A stretch of DNA of 50,395 nt, taken from NCBI GenBank assembly GCA_028823105.1, contig JAPKCC010000010.1, forward strand, positions 1 to 50,395, given 5' to 3'. Position 1 is the first letter of the stretch. Every line of letters starts with the position of its first letter. Shown piece after piece: positions 8,842 through 16,016 of this stretch. Source of the DNA: Phycisphaerales bacterium (GTDB taxonomy: Bacteria; Planctomycetota; Phycisphaerae; Phycisphaerales; SM1A02). Position numbers and translations under genes: made by a program. The notes under the pieces are model-generated. The model worked only from the letters and a program-made list of their open reading frames with translations, was not told the DNA's origin and searched no databases.

Positions 8842-9675
8842 TTGGCCCAGATGCAACTGCTTGTGACGGTCTCCGCGGCCGCTTTTCGAGGACGGCTGGA
8901 GTCGTCCGAAGACTCGCTCGACCTCGTCGATATGCCCACTCTCGCGGTCAATGAGCTCGGCGTTCGCGGGATTTCGATCCCGGCGTCTCTGCTCTCCGGC
9001 CGTGATTCGTCCGCTCTGGAACGAATTCGGGACGAAGCAGATCGGGCCCGATGCCCGACCCTGCTCCTCTACGAAGAGACACCCTTTGACGTGGGAAGTG
9101 CCGATCCTGACGTCCGGGCTGCGGCGTCTGAGCGAATCGGCCGACTCGCTCGAGCAGCAAGCATGCTTGGCTGCGCGAATCTCGGCATCGCCTGCAGCGG
9201 GGTCGACCAGGGGGATTGTTTCGATCTCGCCGCGGCGACTCTTCGGGAGATCATGAAACGCATCGATCGTCAGGAGGTCAACCTCCTCATCCAGTCGACG
9301 CGGGGAATCACTGAGAAACCGGATCGACTCACCGAGCTCATCAAGAAAATCGGCGGATTTCGTATCGGCTCGCTGCCGGACTTCCGCATCGCCCACGACT
9401 CAGGTGATTTCACTGGCGATCTTCGCCGGTTGGCGCCGTATGCCGGGACCATCATCGCGACGGTCGGCGGTGGCAAGCTCGGAGGGAAGCCGGCGACGGG
9501 GCCCAAGGACAAGTCGCCGTACGACATCGTCGAAGGCCTCAAAGCGGTTCTCGCCGTGGGATATCAACATGCGATATCCCTCAACCATGCGGGTGGGAAG
9601 CACGCCACGAAGGCGATCATCGAAGCTCGTGAACTGCTTGAGAAGGGGCTGGAATCCCACGCGGAGGGCGAATGA
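8842..9675 (+). CDS. TIM-barrel protein, sugar-phosphate isomerase/epimerase-like
   Basis: The product looks like the AP-endonuclease-2/xylose-isomerase-like TIM-barrel superfamily, a cytosolic fold common in planctomycetes. Alternating strand/helix segments include LAVNELGVRGISIPASLL, ARCPTLLLYEE, SMLGCANLGIACSG, EVNLLIQSTRG, FRIGSLPDFRIAH and AVLAVGYQHAISLNHAGG. The usual metal-binding acids of the family are not obvious: the position where Glu-Asn-His is common reads LIQSTRG, so catalysis is uncertain. I chose TTG at 8842 because GGAGG sits eight bases upstream; ATG at 8851 (MQLLVTVSAAAFRGRL) is the alternative. The frame is open further upstream to 8689, but that part is proline/arginine-rich and overlaps the terminator. 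Its stop overlaps the cmk start (ATGA). Confidence 0.72.
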   Translation: MAQMQLLVTVSAAAFRGRLESSEDSLDLVDMPTLAVNELGVRGISIPASLLSGRDSSALERIRDEADRARCPTLLLYEETPFDVGSADPDVRAAASERIGRLARAASMLGCANLGIACSGVDQGDCFDLAAATLREIMKRIDRQEVNLLIQSTRGITEKPDRLTELIKKIGGFRIGSLPDFRIAHDSGDFTGDLRRLAPYAGTIIATVGGGKLGGKPATGPKDKSPYDIVEGLKAVLAVGYQHAISLNHAGGKHATKAIIEARELLEKGLESHAEGE

Positions 9676-10418
9676 GAGCCATGGCGGCGTCATCAAACGA
9701 ACCCATCGAGTCCATGGGGGAGCCGAATCGAGTTCTCTCGGGGCGGTTGATCGTGACCATCGACGGGCCGGCAGGAACCGGAAAATCAAGCGTAGCCCGA
9801 GATGTCGCGAAGAGGCTGGTCCTGACGGTGTTAGATACGGGGGCCATGTATCGGGCTGCCGCGCTACTCACCCTTCGTCTGGGAATCACCCCGACCGACG
9901 GTGCCGGGATCGCCAAAGCGCTCGGAACTCATCACATCGAGATGGACTTCGACGCCGAGACTCCGAACGTTCTGTTGGATGGAAGTGATCCTGGGGAAGA
10001 GATCCGGGGACGTGAGGTCGAGTCGATCGTCTCCTTGGTCGCGGCCCATCCCCAAGTGCGGAATCGGCTCGTGGCGGTCCAGCGTGCGGTCGCAGCGTCG
10101 CATTCGAGGTTGGTGACCGAAGGTCGAGACCAGGGCTCCGTCGTCTTCCCAGATGCGGATGCCAGGTTCTACCTGAATGCATCCAGTCAAGTCCGCGCCA
10201 ACCGCCGCGTCAAGCAGCTTCGGAAGAAGGGCCACGAGGTCGATGTGGAATCGGTGCTTGAGGGCATCGAGGCGCGGGACCGGCTCGACGCTGGTCGCGC
10301 CGATGGGCCGCTGATTCGCCCGGACGGGGCGATTGAAATTGAGACTGACCAACTGCAGCTCTCAGAAGTGGTCGATCGCATCGTGGAGGCGGTTCGCAAG
10401 ACGGGCCGTGATTCATGA
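9672..10418 (+). CDS. cmk: Cytidylate kinase
   Basis: Cmk phosphorylates CMP and dCMP with ATP in pyrimidine nucleotide recycling. The 248-residue product has the P-loop GPAGTGKSS at 32-40, LDTGAMYRAAA at about 55-65, the CMP-contact and lid motif TEGRDQGSVVFPDADARFYL, and the KQLRKKGHEVD segment. Usual Cmk has GRDIGT at the site that reads GRDQGS here, a mild change. Length is normal apart from about 20 extra residues before the first strand (RLIVTIDGPAG), so a later start (Met15) is possible. The ATG overlaps the previous stop and the final TGA overlaps the next ATG, so translation is probably coupled. In many bacteria cmk neighbours rpsA; here it neighbours lipid and tRNA enzymes instead. 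Confidence 0.95.
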   Translation: MRAMAASSNEPIESMGEPNRVLSGRLIVTIDGPAGTGKSSVARDVAKRLVLTVLDTGAMYRAAALLTLRLGITPTDGAGIAKALGTHHIEMDFDAETPNVLLDGSDPGEEIRGREVESIVSLVAAHPQVRNRLVAVQRAVAASHSRLVTEGRDQGSVVFPDADARFYLNASSQVRANRRVKQLRKKGHEVDVESVLEGIEARDRLDAGRADGPLIRPDGAIEIETDQLQLSEVVDRIVEAVRKTGRDS

Positions 10419-11149
10419 GGCGTTTCCAATTTCGGAGACGCGCCCCGGGCCGACCGCCGATGGCCACGTTCTGGTGGGATATCTGCCAGTCGATGAGCGA
10501 GATGTTCCTTCGGCTGGCCTTCGGACTTCGGGTGACCGGGCGAGACCGAATACCCCGCGAGGGGCCGTTGCTCTATCTCTCGAATCATCAGTCCTTCGTC
10601 GATCCGGCGATCAACGGGGCATTGATCAACGACCGCCCGTTTCGCCCTTTTGCTCGGGAGACGCTCTTCAAGGGGCCGTTCGGCTGGTTGATCCATTCGC
10701 TTGGAGCGCTTCCGGTCTCCGGTGGGGGGGCGGACAAGGCGGTGATGCGGGCGGCGATCTCCGAATTGCAGTCGGGTCGCTGTGTGTTGATCTATCCCGA
10801 AGGAACCAGAACGCCGGACGGAACGGTCAAGCCCTTCAAGTCCGGCGTCGCGTTGCTGCTCAAGCGGGCGGACGCCATGGTGATTCCGATCGGCATCGAC
10901 GGGGCGTTCGACGCGTGGCCGAGAAACAGGTCCCGGCCTCGATGGCGTCGAGCAATCGAATGCGAAGCCGGAGACCCGATCGCGTCCGCTGAGTTACTCG
11001 CAGATGGCGTTCCTACGGCGATGAAGCGGCTGGAGAAGGAAGTCGAGGTACTTCGTCTTCGATGCCGGGCCCGACTTCGAGCGAGATTTGGCCCGGAGTA
11101 TCCGGCCGCCGGACCGGGTGATCAATCGCGTTCGGAGTCTGCGACGTGA
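10415..11149 (+). CDS. plsC: 1-acyl-sn-glycerol-3-phosphate acyltransferase (PlsC family)
   Basis: PlsC-family enzymes transfer an acyl group to lysophosphatidic acid at the inner membrane. The hallmark HX4D motif is in LSNHQSFVDPAINGAL (His58, Asp63), and the second acyltransferase motif is YPEGTRTPDGTVKPF at about 127-141, with FARETLFKGPFGWLIHSLGA between them. The 244-residue length is typical. Only a weak hydrophobic stretch (about 52-56 and 84-100) suggests membrane association. The start ATG overlaps the cmk stop. A cmk-plsC order is common in other phyla, which supports the call. Substrate specificity among lysophospholipids cannot be read from sequence. Confidence 0.92.
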   Translation: MRRFQFRRRAPGRPPMATFWWDICQSMSEMFLRLAFGLRVTGRDRIPREGPLLYLSNHQSFVDPAINGALINDRPFRPFARETLFKGPFGWLIHSLGALPVSGGGADKAVMRAAISELQSGRCVLIYPEGTRTPDGTVKPFKSGVALLLKRADAMVIPIGIDGAFDAWPRNRSRPRWRRAIECEAGDPIASAELLADGVPTAMKRLEKEVEVLRLRCRARLRARFGPEYPAAGPGDQSRSESAT

Positions 11150-12393
11150 GCCCGCGGAGCGAGTCGCCCGAGGAGCCGAGAGCCGCCGCACGCGAAGTCG
11201 CCGAGGTTCTTCTGGAGCATGGGCACGAGACATACTTCGCCGGTGGGTGCGTCCGCGATCGTCTGCTCGGTCTTGAGCCGACGGACATCGACGTGGCGAC
11301 CGAGGCGGTTCCGGATCGGGTTCTCGAGTTGTTTCCGGGCGCTCGAGGCGTCGGGGCGAGTTTCGGAGTCATGCTCGTACCTCGTCGGGGTCGGATGATC
11401 GAGGTCGCGACGTTCCGGTCGGACTTCGCATACGAGGACGGTCGCCGCCCTGGCCGCGTGAGTTTCGGCTCGGCGGAGGCCGATGCCCTGCGACGGGATT
11501 TCACCATCAACGGGATCTTCGAGCATCCGGTTACCGGCGCGATCATCGACTTCGTCGGCGGTCAGGACGATCTCGACCGGAGGGTGTTGCGGGCGATCGG
11601 CGAACCGGAAGACCGGTTCGAGGAGGATCGGCTTCGAATGCTGCGGGGGATTCGGTTCGCCGCGAGATTCGATCTCACGATCGATCCCGCCACCGAAGCC
11701 GCGATCACCGCTCGAGCGGATCGCCTTGCCGGGGTAAGCCGCGAACGGGTCGGCCACGAATTGCGACGAATGCTTGTGGATCCGGGCCGCGTGAGAGCTG
11801 CCCGGTTGGCGGAGTCGACGGGGCTCGATGGTACGATTCTTGGGAGTTCCCGGCCGGGGCCGGCGACCTTTGATCGTCTCTCGGGGCTTCCTCCCGAAGT
11901 GGCTTGGATCGATGCCCTCGTGGCGTGGGAGTTGGATCGATCTTCGGCCGCCGACATGACCGACATGGCAGATCGTGTCACCGCCCATCTGGTTCTCTCG
12001 AACGAGGAACGGTTGGAGGTCACGGAGTTGGTCGCGACGCGCCGGAAGTTGTTGCACGAATGGAAGAACCTCGCCGTCGCCGGTCGCAAGCGACTGGCGT
12101 CGACGAATCTGTTCGATCGGACGTTGAGCCTGGTGAGGCTCGAAGCCCCCGACCTCGCGATCGGAGTCGGCGCTGCGGTCGTGGAACTCCGGAAGACGGG
12201 CCTCGATCCTCCGCCATTGCTCCGCGGTGACGATCTGATCGACGCGGGGATCTCACCCGGACCCGCGTTCGGGCAGGTCCTTTTTTCGGTGTACGATGCA
12301 CAACTTGAAGGTCAAATCCACACCCAGGAAGAAGCGATGGAGTTCGCTCGAAGAGCCCTGAATCCTGATTCTGGGGATCTGAACGCCGATTGA
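11146..12393 (+). CDS. CCA-adding enzyme / poly(A) polymerase family nucleotidyltransferase
   Basis: Class II nucleotidyltransferases of this family add CCA or poly(A) to RNA 3' ends. The catalytic head shows FAGGCVRDRLLGLEPTDIDV at about 31-50, with the GG-VRD motif and the carboxylate pair DID, then RRDFTINGIF near 115-124 and the nucleotide-recognition region EDRLRMLRGIRFAARFDL at about 160-177. The 415 residues include a helical C-terminal body. The GTG start at 11146 overlaps the acyltransferase stop (GTGA). The encoded tRNA-Ser in this window lacks a genomic CCA, so a CCA-adding activity is needed in this organism. Whether this enzyme adds CCA, only A, or only CC cannot be decided from the motifs seen. 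Confidence 0.92.
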   Translation: MSPRSESPEEPRAAAREVAEVLLEHGHETYFAGGCVRDRLLGLEPTDIDVATEAVPDRVLELFPGARGVGASFGVMLVPRRGRMIEVATFRSDFAYEDGRRPGRVSFGSAEADALRRDFTINGIFEHPVTGAIIDFVGGQDDLDRRVLRAIGEPEDRFEEDRLRMLRGIRFAARFDLTIDPATEAAITARADRLAGVSRERVGHELRRMLVDPGRVRAARLAESTGLDGTILGSSRPGPATFDRLSGLPPEVAWIDALVAWELDRSSAADMTDMADRVTAHLVLSNEERLEVTELVATRRKLLHEWKNLAVAGRKRLASTNLFDRTLSLVRLEAPDLAIGVGAAVVELRKTGLDPPPLLRGDDLIDAGISPGPAFGQVLFSVYDAQLEGQIHTQEEAMEFARRALNPDSGDLNAD

Positions 12394-12422
12394 CCCGCCC
12401 TCGGCGCGTGGGATGCGAAGCG

Positions 12423-12438
12423 TACGAATATATTCGTA
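12423..12438. promoter_or_regulatory. 16-bp perfect palindrome, possible operator
   Basis: TACGAATATATTCGTA is its own reverse complement and lies 124 bp before the first secreted ClpP-like gene, just after the nucleotidyltransferase gene. TTGAAG at 12452 followed 17 bases later by TGATAT is a weak promoter candidate right downstream, so the palindrome could be a binding site for a dimeric regulator. No regulator gene is adjacent. Confidence 0.4.
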
Positions 12439-12561
12439 GGCAAGGGAACAATTGAAGGCTACGAGGTATCTACTTGATATCCTCAACTTTGCGGGATTCA
12501 CTTCTCCTGCAATCAAGAATCGACTTTCTCGTTCCCGAGGCAGTCTCATCCGGAGTTCAAC

Positions 12562-13713
12562 ATGATCCACATACCCCTGAAGAAGATGTCCATGTCCTTG
12601 CTCGGCCTTGCAATGGCAGGTCTCACCGTCTCTCTCACGGGGGTGGCCAACGCTACCGACAACCGGGTTCCGGTTGTCTACGTCGTGCCGATGAGCGGTC
12701 AGATGGGAACGGATATTCATCCCTCGATTTATGACGAGGTGATCAAGGACGCGTTGAAGGTTCAGCCTGACGTGATCGTCTATCAACTCAAGTCTGCGGA
12801 CATCGACAACAATTTCTATCTCGCCGGAAACGATGATCGTCGCGAGTTCGGAATGGCAAAGATGGGGGAGTATCGAGAGCTCGTCCGGGCGTTGCACCAG
12901 AAGCTCGATGCCCGACAGGTCATGTGGGTCGAGGATTCGGTCGGTTTGGGAAGCCTCCTCGCATTGTCCTGGCCAGAAATGTACATGTCCGAAGGAGCCC
13001 GTCTCTGGGGCCTTGCTCGCGTCTCAATGATGGCCGCAGGTTGGAGTGATCCCGACGTGGCATCGAAGATGCTCAACGCGTGGGTCGGCATGGGCAACGG
13101 GTTCCTCCAGCTCGGTGGTTATGACCTGGAGATCGGTTGGGCGATGATGCGTCCCGAGTACACGCTGAGTGCGAGTTTCAAGGGACGCGAAGTGACCTGG
13201 ACCAACAACACCGGCGGACAGTGGGTCGTCGATTCGAACAAGGAGGGCGTCGCGAACTTCAGTGCGAGTCTTGCCGAAGACATGGGCCTTTCGGAGGGGA
13301 CGGTCGCGAATCTCGACGACCTGATGTTCCTCCTCGGGTATCGCGAGTACGACGAGGTCGAGAGTGGCAAGAAGATGGTGGAGAAGTACGTCGAAGACTG
13401 GCGCCGTACGTTCGATCGATGCAAGTCTTGGTATGCCGATGCACAGCAGAAGCTCGGCTGGGCGAGCGGAGACGACGCGATTCGCTACCTCGGCGCCGCC
13501 AAGACCGACCTTGAAAAGATCCTCCGGGCCTGCAAGCAGTATCCCGCGGTCGCCGCTCGTTGGCAGCAGGACTACGGCACGAGCATCCTCCAGCTTGAAC
13601 TCCAGATCGAAGGCATCAAGGATCAGATCGGCGACATGCGTCGTGGCCGGAACGGTGGCGGACGCAAGGGCGGCAATCCCGGACGTGGCGGCGGCGGCGG
13701 ACGAGGGCTCTGA
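12562..13713 (+). CDS. Exported ClpP/NfeD-like protein, probably catalytically inactive
   Basis: The 383-residue product starts with a signal peptide (hydrophobic core about 10-25, ANA-like cleavage site near residue 31) and a good GGAG site six bases before the ATG. After it, VPVVYVVPMSGQMGTDIHPS and VIKDALKVQPDVIVYQLKSAD match the first strand and helix of ClpP-class/NfeD-type proteases, and WVEDSVGLGSLLAL followed by EMYMSEGA matches the active-site helix and the next strand. The glycine-rich SPGG motif is replaced by KSADID, and the serine position of the active-site helix reads glycine, so it is probably a pseudoprotease. The C-terminus is a Gly/Arg tail (GRNGGGRKGG and onward). The fold call is from pattern similarity only. 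The next gene encodes a related protein with an intact motif. Confidence 0.7.
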   Translation: MIHIPLKKMSMSLLGLAMAGLTVSLTGVANATDNRVPVVYVVPMSGQMGTDIHPSIYDEVIKDALKVQPDVIVYQLKSADIDNNFYLAGNDDRREFGMAKMGEYRELVRALHQKLDARQVMWVEDSVGLGSLLALSWPEMYMSEGARLWGLARVSMMAAGWSDPDVASKMLNAWVGMGNGFLQLGGYDLEIGWAMMRPEYTLSASFKGREVTWTNNTGGQWVVDSNKEGVANFSASLAEDMGLSEGTVANLDDLMFLLGYREYDEVESGKKMVEKYVEDWRRTFDRCKSWYADAQQKLGWASGDDAIRYLGAAKTDLEKILRACKQYPAVAARWQQDYGTSILQLELQIEGIKDQIGDMRRGRNGGGRKGGNPGRGGGGGRGL

Positions 13714-13804
13714 TCACCGGAGACTCCGTCTCAACTCCGGCTCGACCGGATCAAGTATCGATTTTACACTGGTCTTCAAAGGCCTTTTCTGAGAAAACGC
13801 ACTC

Positions 13805-15127
13805 ATGCAGATTCGAATCGTCACGATCCTCATGCTCTTCATCGGCCTCCTCGCCGGAGGGAGTGTTGCGACGGCCGAGCAATACGAGTTGACCTTCTCC
13901 AACGGCTCGAGTTGGCGAGGAGATGACGGCGCGATGGTCGATGTCGTGTTCAACGAACAAGGCATTGAGCAGTCGATCACTGGGGTGATCAAGAAGATCG
14001 ATGGACGGCCGGGATTCCAGATCGTGTTCATCCGCGGGCAGATCGCCGGTCGTGAGGCGACCAAGGGGATCTTCGCACCCGACATCGTGAGTATGAAGGC
14101 CACCGGCGGAACGAATGCCTCGACGAAGTCGACCGCCGACGCGACGACTTCAGGTTCCAAGAAATCCGACCCCGGAAAGCCTGGTGGCACCGCATCCAAG
14201 CCGGCCACGACGACCATGGGCGATGACGGGTACCTCAAGTCCTCCAAGCCCGGCGTCTTCTTCATGCCGTGGGAAGGACCGGTCGGCATCGAAGCCCGTC
14301 ACGACGAGATCCAGGCGATCATCGCGGAGGCCGACAAATACGGCCCCGGCCAGATCATCGTGCTCCAGATCAACTCGCCTGGCGGACTGGTGATCGAAGG
14401 CGACAAGATCCACGAGACCCTGAAGGACGTGAAGCAGCGTCATCGTGTCGTGGCGTGGATCAAGGAAGCGATCTCCGCGGCGGCCTTCACGTCGCTTCAC
14501 TGCGACGAGATCTACTTCATGAAAGTCGGTGCCATGGGTTCGGCGGTGATGTTCGCCGGGCAGACCGCCATCTCGGGTGGGGAATTAGAGGCCTGGCTGA
14601 AGAAATTCAGCGAGGTCGCGGACATCGGTGGACGTGATCCGATCATCGCCCGCTGCATGGTCACGCGAACCGCCATGGCAAGTTACGACAAGGACGAGGA
14701 CACCGGCAAGGTGACCATCTATCCGGACATGCAGGGCGAATTCAATCTGTCGGACGACCAGAACGTGCTCACCCTCAACGTCGACAACGCGATGGACTGC
14801 GGCTACGCCGACGGGATCGCGGACACCACGGATGAACTTGCGGTACTGCTGGATCTCCCGGAATGGCACGAAGTGAACGACTCGGGCCGGAAGATTCACG
14901 AACGATGGCAGCGAAACGTCAAGCAGTGCCGAGCGCGTATTCCGCGGCTCCAAGCCGAGCTCCAACGGAACCCGGAGAAAGCCATCACGCTTCTGAAGGA
15001 ACTGCTTGGCTGGTACAACCGGTGCTATCCGGTTCTGGTCTACGAGATGAACCTTCCTCCTGATCCTGATCCGATCCGACGTCAGATCGAGGAACTCCGA
15101 CGGCAGCGTGCGCTCCAACGGAACTGA
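13805..15127 (+). CDS. Exported ClpP/NfeD-like serine protease
   Basis: The 440-residue product has a signal peptide (MQIRIVTILMLFIGLLAGG, cleavage near TAEQ), then a small beta-rich region (about 24-100), a Ser/Thr/Lys-rich linker (about 103-140) and a ClpP-class domain. This domain carries KYGPGQIIVLQINSPGGLV, with INSPGG at 189-194, and WIKEAISAAAFTSLHCDEIY with Ser224 in the position of the NfeD/SppA-type nucleophile, then KVGAMGSAVMF. A Ser/Lys dyad as in NfeD proteases is likely but the lysine is not assigned. The C-terminal 100 residues are helical and charged. No NfeD membrane partner is adjacent. It follows the related inactive-looking protein by 91 bp and is closed by a strong terminator. 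Confidence 0.8.
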   Translation: MQIRIVTILMLFIGLLAGGSVATAEQYELTFSNGSSWRGDDGAMVDVVFNEQGIEQSITGVIKKIDGRPGFQIVFIRGQIAGREATKGIFAPDIVSMKATGGTNASTKSTADATTSGSKKSDPGKPGGTASKPATTTMGDDGYLKSSKPGVFFMPWEGPVGIEARHDEIQAIIAEADKYGPGQIIVLQINSPGGLVIEGDKIHETLKDVKQRHRVVAWIKEAISAAAFTSLHCDEIYFMKVGAMGSAVMFAGQTAISGGELEAWLKKFSEVADIGGRDPIIARCMVTRTAMASYDKDEDTGKVTIYPDMQGEFNLSDDQNVLTLNVDNAMDCGYADGIADTTDELAVLLDLPEWHEVNDSGRKIHERWQRNVKQCRARIPRLQAELQRNPEKAITLLKELLGWYNRCYPVLVYEMNLPPDPDPIRRQIEELRRQRALQRN

Positions 15128-15199
15128 TCCAAGGCGGCGAGGCCGGTCCGGAGTCGCCGGATAAGGCCATTGGTTTGCAACAAACGCCATGTTCAACGG

Positions 15200-15230
15200 G
15201 GCTCCGAATCCACTCGGAGCCTCTTTTTTT
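15200..15230 (+). terminator. Intrinsic terminator after the ClpP-like pair
   Basis: GGCTCCGA (15200-15207) pairs perfectly with TCGGAGCC (15214-15221) around a six-base loop, followed by TCTTTTTTT. It lies 73 bases after the protease stop codon. Confidence 0.92.
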
Positions 15231-15305
15231 CTCTGATCTGAGGTCATCGACTTCTCGACGGGCGATTCGCCGGCGACGAGCCGTGGATCCTCTGGGCGTC
15301 GTGGC

Positions 15306-15313
15306 GGTACGAT
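15306..15313 (+). promoter_or_regulatory. GGTACGAT, possible -10 element of a leaderless gene
   Basis: TACGAT ends six bases before the ATG of the membrane protein gene at 15320. With usual spacing, transcription would begin at or within a base or two of the ATG, and no Shine-Dalgarno sequence is present, so a leaderless mRNA is likely if this is the promoter. The motif recurs upstream of other genes in the window. Confidence 0.45.
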
Positions 15314-15319
15314 CAATTC

Positions 15320-15952
15320 ATGAACACACCAGATGAACAGGTCGGCGCTACGCCTTCCGTCCTTCCGCCGGATGATTTGGAAGCGAAGGTGGTCCGTTGG
15401 CCCACCGTGCTCGGCGTGATCTCGATGATCTATGCCGGTTTGGGGTTCATCGCCAACGGATGCGGCGGCGCATCACCGTTCTTCACGCCTTACCTCCTGC
15501 AGATAAGCGGCCTCGACATGGGCGACTTCCAGATGGCTCCCTGGCTTGTCTGGATCACCGTCGGGAACGGGGCCATCGGGCTCGTCATGGCCGTCGTCCT
15601 GTTTGTAGGCGGCATCGCACTCCTTCGTCGACGACCGAACGCGTTGGCGATCCTCAAGGCCTGGGTCGGCATCACCGTCGTTCTGACGATCTTGGGAATT
15701 GGAGTCGGATTCGCCGCGATCGAACCAAACGTCCAGATGCAACTGGAGATTCAGGACGCGACCGTCAGGCTGGTCAAGGAGCGGGGTGGGAATGCGGCGA
15801 ACATGCCCCAGAAGACGGCGGATGAAATGAGATCGCAGAGCAAAGTCATGCTCGCGATCTTCGGACTGCTGCCGGTCATCTATCCGGTCATCGTCGGATT
15901 CGTCATCACGAGTCGGAAACGAGTTGATGACGCCGAGGCGTGGTCGGCATGA
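15320..15952 (+). CDS. Uncharacterised four-helix membrane protein
   Basis: I do not recognise a family. The 210-residue protein has a soluble N-terminus of about 25 residues and four hydrophobic segments: about 28-45 (VLGVISMIYAGLGFIANG), 72-98 (WITVGNGAIGLVMAVVLFVG), 109-133 (AWVGITVVLTILGIGVGFAA) and 176-196 (LAIFGLLPVIYPVIVGFVIT). A charged loop of about 40 residues separates the last two, and a short charged tail follows. Repeated Gly-Ala-Ile patterns are like small planctomycete integral membrane proteins of unknown role. It sits alone between a terminator and a convergent ABC permease gene, with a promoter-like element almost touching its ATG. Confidence 0.75.
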   Translation: MNTPDEQVGATPSVLPPDDLEAKVVRWPTVLGVISMIYAGLGFIANGCGGASPFFTPYLLQISGLDMGDFQMAPWLVWITVGNGAIGLVMAVVLFVGGIALLRRRPNALAILKAWVGITVVLTILGIGVGFAAIEPNVQMQLEIQDATVRLVKERGGNAANMPQKTADEMRSQSKVMLAIFGLLPVIYPVIVGFVITSRKRVDDAEAWSA

Positions 15953-16000
15953 TCTGTCATGATCAGGCATGATCAGGCTTGATCAGGCTTGATCTGACCA
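15951..16000. repeat. Five tandem 10-bp units between convergent genes
   Basis: Five decamers follow each other without gaps, with consensus GATCAGGCWT; the first and last units differ in the second half. The array starts at the stop codon of the membrane protein gene and ends 17 bp before the end of the convergent permease gene. GATCA and TGATC cores make short stems possible on either strand, so it could act as a bidirectional transcription barrier, although no T-run follows. Confidence 0.75.
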
Positions 16001-16016
16001 GACGGCCTCTTGCGGG

